A stretch of DNA of 64,000 nucleotides, taken from contig NZ_CP041217.1 of NCBI RefSeq assembly GCF_006542275.1, forward strand, positions 4,032,501 through 4,096,500, read 5' to 3'. Shown here piece by piece: positions 26,459 to 35,412 of the stretch; the stretch's first letter is position 1, and each line of letters begins with the position of its first letter. A program made the position numbers and the translations under genes. The stretch comes from Saccharibacillus brassicae (lineage in GTDB: Bacteria; Bacillota; Bacilli; Paenibacillales; Paenibacillaceae). The notes beneath the pieces were generated by a model. The model searched no databases and had not been told where the DNA came from. It worked only from the letters and a program-made list of their open reading frames with translations.

Positions 26459-26915
26459 GCGCAGGCTGAGGGGACAGCTGCGGCATCGGGCGGCCGTGGT
26501 CTTTGACCGTTTTGATCGACAGGTTGACGTTGTAATTGCCGTAGTGCAGCAGTTGGTCCAGGCAGGCATTCAACCGCTCCTGCGATTCGATCTTCAACGT
26601 CAGGTGATAGCACCCTTCCCCGGAGATACGGTGGGCTTCCGTAATCTCGCTGCGTTCGTTGACGAAACGGACGAACGCGTCGTGGTCGGTCGTTTTCATA
26701 TAGATGATGACGAACGCCGTATAAGGAAAACCCAATTTCACCTCGTCCAGAATCAGGGAATACGCTTTGATGACGCCGCTGTCTTCCAGCTTTTTGATCC
26801 GGGCGCCGACCGCTTGTCCCGTCATGTGAATACGTTCCCCGAGGTCTTTCCATTGAATGCGCGAATGCTCGGACAGCGCTTGAAGAATCTGAACGTCGAT
26901 AGAATCCAGCTGCAT
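26445..26915 (-). CDS. Lrp/AsnC family regulator
   Basis: Regulator of 156 residues with N-terminal winged helix (LDSIDVQILQALSEHSRIQWKDLGERIHMTGQAVGARIKKLE) and RAM domain (EAHRISGEGCYHLTLKIES). A basic, Pro-rich tail of about 15 residues is encoded inside the terminator arm. It is divergent from the isochorismatase-like gene with 119 bases between the starts, suggesting control of that gene. It is similar in architecture to the Lrp protein at 24932 but clearly a separate paralogue. Confidence 0.87.
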   Translation of the reverse strand: MQLDSIDVQILQALSEHSRIQWKDLGERIHMTGQAVGARIKKLEDSGVIKAYSLILDEVKLGFPYTAFVIIYMKTTDHDAFVRFVNERSEITEAHRISGEGCYHLTLKIESQERLNACLDQLLHYGNYNVNLSIKTVKDHGRPMPQLSPQPAQTET

Positions 26916-27034
26916 CGTGCAACTCCTTTCGCGGTGAAACCGGTTGGCGTCAAAGCGTTTCGTCGGCGCCTGTACCGTTTCCCGATTGTTCTCTATGATT
27001 GGAAGGTAAGCAAATTACGGATGAGGTGAACCTG

Positions 27035-27580
27035 ATGACAACCGCTTTGATCTTGATCGATATTCAGAACGACTATTTCCCGAACGGCAGTATGGAACTG
27101 AGCCAGCCGGAGCAAGCTGCCGCCAAGGCCGCGAAAGTGCTTGAATCATTCAGACAAGACCGTCAGGATCTGATTTTCCACGTGCAGCATATCGCGGCCG
27201 ATCCGGCCATGGGCTTCTTCCTGCCGGATACGAACGGAGTGGAGATCCACGCCGCCGTCAAGCCGGAAGGCGACGAGAGCGTCACGACGAAGCATTTCCC
27301 GAACAGCTTCCTGCAGACCGACCTGGAAAGCAAACTGAAAGCCAAAGACGTGACCGATCTCGTAATCGTGGGCATGATGACGCATATGTGCGTTGATGCT
27401 ACCGTGCGCGCCGCGGTTGACATGGGCTACAAAGTGACGCTGATCGAAGACGCCTGCGCAACGAGAGAATTGGCTTACGGAGGCAAGACCGTAACGGCGG
27501 AACAGGTTCATTACTCTTTCGTCGGCGCGCTCGACGGCATGTATGCCCGCGTGACGTCCGCCGAACAATTCCTGGGCTAA
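27035..27580 (+). CDS. Cysteine hydrolase of the isochorismatase family
   Basis: Protein of 181 residues. The triad is visible: Asp in LILIDIQNDYFPNG (about residue 9), Lys in TTKHFPNSF (about residue 89) and the nucleophile Cys in VGMMTHMCVDATVRAA (about residue 118), with the preceding cis-peptide. Such enzymes hydrolyse amides (nicotinamidase-like) or vinyl ethers. GAGGTGA seven bases before the ATG at 27035 fixes the start. Probably regulated by the divergent Lrp protein. Confidence 0.88.
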   Translation: MTTALILIDIQNDYFPNGSMELSQPEQAAAKAAKVLESFRQDRQDLIFHVQHIAADPAMGFFLPDTNGVEIHAAVKPEGDESVTTKHFPNSFLQTDLESKLKAKDVTDLVIVGMMTHMCVDATVRAAVDMGYKVTLIEDACATRELAYGGKTVTAEQVHYSFVGALDGMYARVTSAEQFLG

Positions 27581-27740
27581 CCAACGAGCCGGGAAGTCGA
27601 AGTTCCTCTTGACCAGTATACGCCAAAAAGGACAGGCTTGTGCGCAGGTTCCGTCTTCGGATCTTCCAGGCACGCCCCGCTCCGATAGGACTTGCATCCT
27701 GCACGCGAACCTGCTAGAATCGGTTTAACTTAATAAAACG

Positions 27741-27828
27741 GACATGTTACTGGTAAAGCAGGCAGGAATCCATGAGATTATTTCATTCCGCAGGGAATGT
27801 CATGATCTTTGGAGTCCTGCCTTTTTTG
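27741..27828 (+). promoter_or_regulatory. RAT antiterminator site and leader terminator of PTS operon
   Basis: The leader has GACATGTTACTGGTAAAGCA followed by GGCAGGAATC (27741-27770), close to the LicT/BglG ribonucleic antiterminator consensus as I recall it. It overlaps the left arm of a terminator whose right arm is GGAGTCCTGCC (27811-27821) followed by six T residues. Binding of the LicT protein encoded at 31275 to the RAT would block terminator formation and allow PTS expression. Confidence 0.85.
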
Positions 27829-27866
27829 TTCGTTTTATTCATTTTTGGCATAGAGGGGGATTTCAA

Positions 27867-29795
27867 ATGGATCATACACAACTGGCATCCGAAATTTTGC
27901 GACAAGTAGGCGGTACTTCGAACGTCGTTCATCTGGGGCACTGCGCGACCCGGCTGCGCTTTACACTGGCCGACGACAGCAAGCCGGACGTAGAGGCGCT
28001 CAAAAAAGTGCCCGGCGTGCTCAGCGTCGTCAAAGGCGCGCAGTTTCAGGTAGTCGTCGGCAATCAGGTGATCGAAGTGTTCGACGAGATGCAGAAGCTG
28101 GGCGATTTTGGCGGCGATTCGCGAAGCGCCGCTTCGTCCGTGCAGGCGCCGCGCCCAAACGGCAAAAAAGCCGGCGCCGTCCTGCTCGATTTCCTGGTCG
28201 GGGTCTTCCAACCGCTGATTCCGGCCATGGCCGGCGCGGGAATCCTCAAATCGCTGCTTCTGCTGCTGGCGACGTTCGGCTGGGTGGACAAGACCGGCCA
28301 GACGTATCTTATTTTGACTTTTATCAGCGGCTCGGTCTTTTATTTCCTGCCGATCTTGGTAGCGCTTACGGTAGCGGCCAAACTGCGGGTCAACCATATC
28401 GTGGCCGCGGCCGCCATGAGCGTGCTGCTGTTCCCCGACATGACCAAAATGATGACGGAAGGCGCGCAGTTCCTGTCTTTCTCGATCACAAACGTCAATT
28501 ACGCGTCGCAGGTCTTCCCGTCGATTCTCGGTGTTTTGTTCTATGCGTACATGGAAAAGCTGTTCACCCGTATTTCGCCCAAGCCGATTCGCGTCTTTTT
28601 CATTCCGATGATGTCGCTGCTGCTGACCGTTCCGTTCACGCTTCTGGTGCTGGGCCCGGTCGGCTTCACGCTCGGCACGTATCTGACTTCGGCCGTATTG
28701 TTCCTGTTCGCCCACGTAGGCTGGGTGGCGGTAGGGATCTTGTCCGCGCTGCTTCCGTTCATCATTGCCACCGGCATGCACAAGGCGCTGACGCCTTATG
28801 TCGTCAATTCGGTCACCACGAGCGGGCGCGAATTCCTTATGCTGCCGGCGCTGCTGGCGCATAATCTGTCTGAAAGCGCCGCCTGCTTCGCCGTCGCGAT
28901 CCGCACCAAAGACTCGGGGCTTCGTTCGCTGGCGGTCTCTTCGGGCATCTCCGCCATGTTCGGGATAACGGAACCCGCACTGTACGGCATCACGCTGCAA
29001 AAAAAACGCGTGCTGATCAGCATCATGATCGCCTGCTTTATCGGCGGTTCGGCACTCGGACTGTTCGCCGTAGGCGGATCGACCGTCGTCAGCCCGAGCC
29101 TGGCCAGCATCTCGATGTTCGTCGATCCGGAAGACGGCAGCAAGATCCTGCTCGCTATCGCCGGACTGCTCATCTCGTTCGTGGCTTCGTTTATACTGAC
29201 CCTGATTTTGTGGAAAGAAGAATCTTTGCCGGCCGCGTCCGTGCCGGAGCCGCAGCCTGAGCCGGAGCCCCGTTCGGCGCTGCCGACCGTTCCGGCGGCT
29301 GTGCTGTCGAAAACGCATGACAACGCGCCGTCCCTGATCGAATTGAAGCAGCCGGTGCCAGGCACCGTCATTGCGCTGTCGGACGTGCGGGACGAAGTGT
29401 TCTCCACCGGAGCGATGGGCCCGGGGATTGCCGTCGTACCGTCCAGAGGCGAGCTGTACGCGCCGGCGGACGGCACGATCCAGATGGTGTTCCGCACGCA
29501 GCATGCGCTGGCGATGGAACTCGACGGGGGCGCGGAGCTGCTGTTCCATATCGGAATCGATACGGTCAAGCTGCACGGCGCAGGCTTCGACTGCCAAGTC
29601 AAAAGCGGCGACCGGGTCAAAGCCGGCGATCTGCTCATGACCTTCGACGTGGAGAGCATCGTCGCTGCCGGATACGATCCGGTCGCGCTGACGATCTTGA
29701 CGAACAAAGAGCGGTATACGGTGCGGGAAGCCGAACCGAAGCAGGCCGCGCAGGGCATTCTGGCGTTCGTGACGCCGGTGCCGGCCACCGTATAA
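27867..29795 (+). CDS. PTS beta-glucoside-specific transporter EIIBCA
   Basis: Fused phosphotransferase importer of 642 residues. EIIB (about 1-85) has its phosphorylation Cys in LGHCATRLRF at residue 25 or so; EIIC (about 110-460) has about ten membrane segments with the GITEPALYGI motif; EIIA (about 490-640) has the phospho-His in LLFHIGIDTVKLHG. It imports and phosphorylates beta-glucosides such as salicin, arbutin or cellobiose. A GAGGGGG site precedes ATG 27867; the longer frame starts inside the leader RAT. First gene of the operon with bgl and licT. Confidence 0.93.
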   Translation: MDHTQLASEILRQVGGTSNVVHLGHCATRLRFTLADDSKPDVEALKKVPGVLSVVKGAQFQVVVGNQVIEVFDEMQKLGDFGGDSRSAASSVQAPRPNGKKAGAVLLDFLVGVFQPLIPAMAGAGILKSLLLLLATFGWVDKTGQTYLILTFISGSVFYFLPILVALTVAAKLRVNHIVAAAAMSVLLFPDMTKMMTEGAQFLSFSITNVNYASQVFPSILGVLFYAYMEKLFTRISPKPIRVFFIPMMSLLLTVPFTLLVLGPVGFTLGTYLTSAVLFLFAHVGWVAVGILSALLPFIIATGMHKALTPYVVNSVTTSGREFLMLPALLAHNLSESAACFAVAIRTKDSGLRSLAVSSGISAMFGITEPALYGITLQKKRVLISIMIACFIGGSALGLFAVGGSTVVSPSLASISMFVDPEDGSKILLAIAGLLISFVASFILTLILWKEESLPAASVPEPQPEPEPRSALPTVPAAVLSKTHDNAPSLIELKQPVPGTVIALSDVRDEVFSTGAMGPGIAVVPSRGELYAPADGTIQMVFRTQHALAMELDGGAELLFHIGIDTVKLHGAGFDCQVKSGDRVKAGDLLMTFDVESIVAAGYDPVALTILTNKERYTVREAEPKQAAQGILAFVTPVPATV

Positions 29796-31244
<1,449 letters not shown>

Positions 31245-31274
31245 CCGGAACCCCACGCAAAGAAGGTGCAGACT

Positions 31275-32132
31275 ATGCTCAGACTGAAAAAAGTGTTGAA
31301 TACAAGTGTCATTTTGGCGGAAGACGACCAGCACAAAGAGTTTATTTTGTTCGGCAAAGGGATCGGATTCGGCAAAAAAGTCGGTACGCCGGTCCAGGAA
31401 GATCAGGTCCATCAAGTGTTCATTCCGGTCGAGCACGACCGGGTGAAAGAACTGGCAAGTCTGCTCGATACGGTGCCGCCGATCTTCGCCGAACTGACGC
31501 AGCAGATCGTCGTGCATGCCGAGCAGCAGCTGCGCGTCAAGCTGAGCACGAGCGTCTATTTTACACTGATGGACCATCTGAATTTCGCCGTCGAACGGTT
31601 CCGCCAAGGCATCAATATTACGAACAAAGTCTACTGGGAGATCAAAAACTATTACCCGGACGAATTCCGGGTCGGGACGTATGCGCTCCAGCGGGTGAAC
31701 GAAGCGTTATCGATCGAACTGCCGGTCGAAGAAGCGGCCAATATCGCGTTTCACCTCATTAACGCCCAGGGTGAACAAGGCGAATCTTCGAACGGCAACG
31801 GCGTGCGGTATGCCAAGATGGTCGCCAGCATCGTCAATCTGGCGCGCTACAATTTTCATCTCGATCTGGAAACGGACAATGTGCACTATACCCGCTTTAT
31901 TACGCACGTCAAATTTTTCGCGGAGCGTTTCTTCTCGGATCAAATGCTGCAAGAAAGCGACAATGCACTGTTCGACCAGATTGCCGGGCTGTATCCGCAG
32001 GCGATGCTGGGCGCGCTCAAGATCAAGGACTATATCGAGCAGGTGTACGGCAAAACGATCCCCAACGACGAATTGGCGTATCTGGCCGTTCATATCCAGC
32101 GCTTGATGCGGCACAAACAGATGGAACCGTAG
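31275..32132 (+). CDS. licT: BglG/LicT family transcription antiterminator
   Basis: RNA-binding antiterminator of 285 residues. N-terminal CAT domain (about 1-55, KKVLNTSVILAEDD, FGKGIGFGKKVG), then two PTS regulation domains (about 65-170 and 175-280) carrying the conserved His in DHLNFAVER and AVHIQRL. Phosphorylation by HPr and the EII controls dimerisation (family knowledge). An in-frame GTG at 31266 is possible, but AAAGAAGG nine bases before ATG 31275 favours the latter. Its target is the RAT at 27741. It is the last gene of the operon it regulates, giving positive feedback. Confidence 0.93.
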   Translation: MLRLKKVLNTSVILAEDDQHKEFILFGKGIGFGKKVGTPVQEDQVHQVFIPVEHDRVKELASLLDTVPPIFAELTQQIVVHAEQQLRVKLSTSVYFTLMDHLNFAVERFRQGINITNKVYWEIKNYYPDEFRVGTYALQRVNEALSIELPVEEAANIAFHLINAQGEQGESSNGNGVRYAKMVASIVNLARYNFHLDLETDNVHYTRFITHVKFFAERFFSDQMLQESDNALFDQIAGLYPQAMLGALKIKDYIEQVYGKTIPNDELAYLAVHIQRLMRHKQMEP

Positions 32133-32160
32133 AGAACGCGCGGCATTCGCCTTGCACGCC

Positions 32161-32198
32161 AAAGATCCGCTCCCTTACTTGGAAGGAGCGGATCTTTT
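32161..32198 (+). terminator. Terminator of the PTS operon
   Basis: The stem AAAGATCCGCTCC pairs with GGAGCGGATCTTT with a short loop and T residues. Confidence 0.8.
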
Positions 32199-32212
32199 CG
32201 GCATGTCTGCCG

Positions 32213-32252
32213 ATGCCGTGCGTCCGGCGTTCGAACGCCGGACGTACGGCAT
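32213..32252. repeat. 40-bp near-perfect palindrome between convergent genes
   Basis: Arms of 20 bases with one mismatch meet without a loop (centre at TTC/GAA). No T-run is present on either side. It abuts the stop codon of the minus-strand sulfur enzyme and could be its 3' hairpin. Confidence 0.55.
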
Positions 32253-34886
32253 TCAGACGAACAGATTATGGTTGGCCTGTGCCGCCCGGCCGAGATAATG
32301 ACCGACGCCGCCGCTCTGTACGTGATCCATCAATTCTTCGCGCCGGATGCCCATCAGGTCCATCGACATCTGGCAGGCGACCATCTCGACGCCCTGATCG
32401 GCCGCGCTTTGGATCAGCGATTCCAGCGAATCGACGTTGTGGTTCTTCATGAGCCCGCGAATCATTCGGGGTCCCGCACCCAGCATATTCATGCGCGACA
32501 AGCCGAGCTTGCGGCTGCTGCGGGGCAGCATAAGATCGAACAGGCGGCCCATCGTCGTCTTCTTGACGGTTTGGCGTTCGGGCTTGCGAATCACGTTCAG
32601 TCCCCAGAACGTGAAGAACATCGTCACTTTGCGTCCGCTGGCCGCCGCGCCGTTGGCGATGATGAAGGACGCGATCGCTTTGTCCAGCTCTCCGCTGAAC
32701 ACGACCATCGTGCTGGCCGGTTCGGCCACGGCCGGCGTATGCGGCGCAGCGGGGTCCGGCGCGGCTGCGCGCTTGGCGAGCGTCGCTTCGATGACGCCGC
32801 CGGCTCCGCGTTCGAGCCGCAGCAGCGAAGACGCGGTCATATCGGCCCAGGCGCGGATGTCTTCGTAGAAGCCGGGATCGGACGCGCGCACGCGCAGCGT
32901 CTGCCCGTCCGCGAGCTGATCCATCGCCTGCTTGACCTGCATGAGCGGACCGGGGCAGCTCAAGCCGCGGGCATCCAGCTCGCGGTCGACCGCAAGCGGC
33001 CGCGTCTCCTGCGGAAGCATCCCGGCATCCGGGGCTGCGGACGCTTCGGCTGCCTGGCCAGCGGGGGCGGAGGTGCGGTCGCCATCCGGGCTGCGGTCGA
33101 AGCCGGAGTCCGAATCGGATTCGGAGCCGGAGTGGGAACCGGAGCTGCGATCGGGATCGGAATCGGGCTCGCGATCGGAACCGAAGCCCGAACCGGGATC
33201 GGAATTGGGATCGGAATCGGGATCGAACGGCAGCTCCCGCGGCCGGAACGCGGCCTGCCGGTACGTCTTGTAGCCGCCGCTGAGATTCCGCGCGTCGAAG
33301 CCGTGCTGGCGCAGGATTTGGGACGCGGTATACCCGCGCAGCCCGACCTGGCAGTAGACCCAGACTTCCAGGGCCGGGTCCAGTTCGCCGAGCCGGTCGC
33401 GCAGCTCGTCGACCGGGATAGAGATCGAGCCGGGAATATGCCCGCCGGCATGTTCCAGTTCGCTGCGCACGTCGAGCAGCACGGAGCGTTCCGGCCGGCG
33501 GTCGGCCAGTTGGTCGTAGGAGAACGACCGGACCCGGCCGGAGAGAATATTGTCCGCCGCGTAGCCGGCCATATTCACCGGATCTTTGGCGGAAGAGAAC
33601 GGCGGCGCGTAGCTCAGCTCCAGTTCGGTCAGATCCTGCACCTGCCCGCCGAAATGGATCGCGACAGCGATATCGTCGATCCGTTTCTCCACGCCTGCGT
33701 AGCCGACAGCCTGGGCGCCGAGCACTTTGCCTTCCGGCGCGAACAGCAGCTTCAGCGTGATCGCGCTGGAGCCCGGATAATAGGAAGCGTGCGACGAAGG
33801 ATGCACGATGACGCTGCGGTAAGGGACGCCGAGACGCTTGAGCGTCTTCTCGCTGCTGCCGACGGAAGCGCCCGTCAGGTCGAACACTTTGATGACGGCG
33901 GTGCCCATCGTGCCGCGGTACGTCGAGTTCAGGCCGGCGATCCGGTCCGCCGCGATGCGGCCCTGCTTGTTGGCCGGGCCGGCCAGCGGCACCGCGGTCC
34001 GGGTGCCGTGCACGTAATCGGCGACTTCGATCGCGTCGCCGACCGCGTACACGTGCGGAGCGCTCGTCTCCAGCGCCTCGTTGACGACGATATGTCCGCG
34101 CGGGCCGAGTTCGAGGCCGCTTGCCGCGAGAAAAGCCGTATCCGGCTTCACCCCGATCGCCAGAATGACGAGATCGGCGGTCAGCACGCGATTGCCGGGC
34201 AGCTCGACGCCGATTCCGGCGCCGACGGAGCGAAAGCCCTGCACGCGCTGCGAGAACAGCAGCCGAACGCCGCGCTGCTCCATCTCCTGCGCCAGAATCG
34301 CGGCGAGTTCGGGATCGAACGGCGCGAGCAGCTGCGCATTGCCTTCGACCAGCGTGACGTCCAGACCGGCTTCCTTGAGGTTCTCCGCCATTTCGACCCC
34401 GATGAATCCGCCTCCGATCACGATAGCGGATTTGCCGCCGCCCGGCGATACTTGTTCTTTGATCCGGTCGATATCCGGAATATTGCGCACCGTGTGGATC
34501 AGCGGATGGTCGGCGCCCGGCACGTCCGGCACGACCGGGCGGGCGCCCGGCGACAGAATCAGCTCGTCGTAGCTTTCCTCGTACAGGCCGCGTTCTCCGC
34601 TTTGCACCTGCACGGTGCGGCGCTGCGGATCGATCGAGATCACTTCGCTTCTCGTGCGCACGTCGATGCGGAAGCGGTCGGCCATTCCTTTGGGCGTCTG
34701 CACGAGCAGCCGTTCGCGATCGTTTATGGCTCCGCCGATGTAATAAGGCAGGCCGCAGTTGGCGAACGAGATATAAGGGCCTTTTTCGAACAGGATAATG
34801 TCTGCGTGTTCGTCCAGGCGCCGCAGCCGCGCAGCCGCCGAAGCTCCTCCCGCCACGCCGCCGACGATCAATACTTTTTTGCTCAC
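32253..34886 (-). CDS. Four-domain CoA-disulfide/persulfide reductase (PNDR-rhodanese-TusA-DsrE)
   Basis: Protein of 877 residues. Domain order: FAD/NADH disulfide reductase (1-445) with IVGGVAGGASAAARLRR and the redox Cys in FANCGLPYYIGG (residue 44); rhodanese (about 450-545) with active Cys in CQVGLRG; an Asp/Ser/Pro/Gly-rich linker (about 550-607) with (D/S)P and SD repeats; TusA-like domain with CPGP (about residue 634); DsrE/F-like domain (about 720-877). The set suggests reduction and relay of persulfide sulfur in the cytoplasm. The GTG start overlaps the ArsR stop codon by four bases (GTGA), so the genes are coupled. The linker length and repeat character are unusual. Confidence 0.88.
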   Translation of the reverse strand: MSKKVLIVGGVAGGASAAARLRRLDEHADIILFEKGPYISFANCGLPYYIGGAINDRERLLVQTPKGMADRFRIDVRTRSEVISIDPQRRTVQVQSGERGLYEESYDELILSPGARPVVPDVPGADHPLIHTVRNIPDIDRIKEQVSPGGGKSAIVIGGGFIGVEMAENLKEAGLDVTLVEGNAQLLAPFDPELAAILAQEMEQRGVRLLFSQRVQGFRSVGAGIGVELPGNRVLTADLVILAIGVKPDTAFLAASGLELGPRGHIVVNEALETSAPHVYAVGDAIEVADYVHGTRTAVPLAGPANKQGRIAADRIAGLNSTYRGTMGTAVIKVFDLTGASVGSSEKTLKRLGVPYRSVIVHPSSHASYYPGSSAITLKLLFAPEGKVLGAQAVGYAGVEKRIDDIAVAIHFGGQVQDLTELELSYAPPFSSAKDPVNMAGYAADNILSGRVRSFSYDQLADRRPERSVLLDVRSELEHAGGHIPGSISIPVDELRDRLGELDPALEVWVYCQVGLRGYTASQILRQHGFDARNLSGGYKTYRQAAFRPRELPFDPDSDPNSDPGSGFGSDREPDSDPDRSSGSHSGSESDSDSGFDRSPDGDRTSAPAGQAAEASAAPDAGMLPQETRPLAVDRELDARGLSCPGPLMQVKQAMDQLADGQTLRVRASDPGFYEDIRAWADMTASSLLRLERGAGGVIEATLAKRAAAPDPAAPHTPAVAEPASTMVVFSGELDKAIASFIIANGAAASGRKVTMFFTFWGLNVIRKPERQTVKKTTMGRLFDLMLPRSSRKLGLSRMNMLGAGPRMIRGLMKNHNVDSLESLIQSAADQGVEMVACQMSMDLMGIRREELMDHVQSGGVGHYLGRAAQANHNLFV
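33080..33235. repeat. Degenerate GC-rich hexamer repeats encoding the Ser-Asp linker
   Basis: The plus strand repeats words such as GGATCGGAATCG and CGGAGCC about twenty times; in the coding (minus) frame this gives Ser, Asp, Pro and Gly in alternation. Such a tract is prone to slippage and may vary in length between strains. Confidence 0.75.
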
Positions 34887-35197
34887 GATTCGCACTCTTC
34901 CTCTCCGAATAACGCTTTTACGATTTCTTCGATCCGTCGATCCGCCAACACGTAATTCATTTCCAGCCCGCTGCGTTCGGTCGAGACGATGCCCGCGCCG
35001 CGCAGCTTTTGCAGATGCTGCGAGACGGTCGACTGCGGGATGCCGAGGCATTCCTGCATGTACGACACATTGCATTTCTTTTTGCGCATGAGTCCGCGTA
35101 CGATGCACAGCCGCACCGGATGGGACAGAGCTTTCAGCAGATTGGCCGGCTCGTCGAATTTTTGCAGGTCGTTCCCGGTGAAGTCGGGAAGGGTCAT
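34883..35197 (-). CDS. ArsR family repressor, probable persulfide sensor
   Basis: Winged-helix regulator of 104 residues: PANLLKALSHPVRLCIVRGL, then KKKCNVSYMQECLGIPQSTVSQHLQKLRGAGIV. Three Cys (in RLCIVRGL, KKKCNV and MQECLG) surround the DNA-recognition region, and one lies near the C-terminus; the metal-binding CxC of classical ArsR is absent. Together with the downstream persulfide enzyme this suggests a BigR/SqrR-like sulfur sensor (inference). AGGAG lies eight bases before ATG 35197. A 32-base dyad directly upstream is its likely operator. Confidence 0.82.
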   Translation of the reverse strand: MTLPDFTGNDLQKFDEPANLLKALSHPVRLCIVRGLMRKKKCNVSYMQECLGIPQSTVSQHLQKLRGAGIVSTERSGLEMNYVLADRRIEEIVKALFGEEECES

Positions 35198-35213
35198 ACG
35201 GCTCACTCCTTTT

Positions 35214-35245
35214 ATATATCGTTATATTCGAATAATACGATATAT
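35214..35245. promoter_or_regulatory. ArsR-type dyad operator
   Basis: A 32-base dyad, arms 16 bases with 14 pairs (ATATATCGT..ATTC meets GAAT..ACGATATAT). It lies just upstream of the ArsR ribosome site, AT-rich in a GC-rich region, and has the AT-rich core TATTCGAATA typical of ArsR-family operators. Confidence 0.7.
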
Positions 35246-35412
35246 AAGCGGAGGTGTCAACTTTGGGCTTCCGCGCGTACCGGCTTGCCGAAGAGGCGCC
35301 CGCAGAGAAAACGTTTATTTGTGCTTTTTTGCCCATTTGACAACGCTTCCCCCATCGTTCAAGGTTAATAGAGAGAAAGCACGATATGACGCCGAAGGAG
35401 GACAACAGCGAT

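Noticed and set aside
32268..34955. 895-codon open frame on the plus strand antisense to the sulfur enzyme gene
   Set aside because: It is the complementary shadow of a GC-rich gene, with Arg/Ala/His-rich random-like composition and no ribosome site; the minus-strand gene has clear domains.
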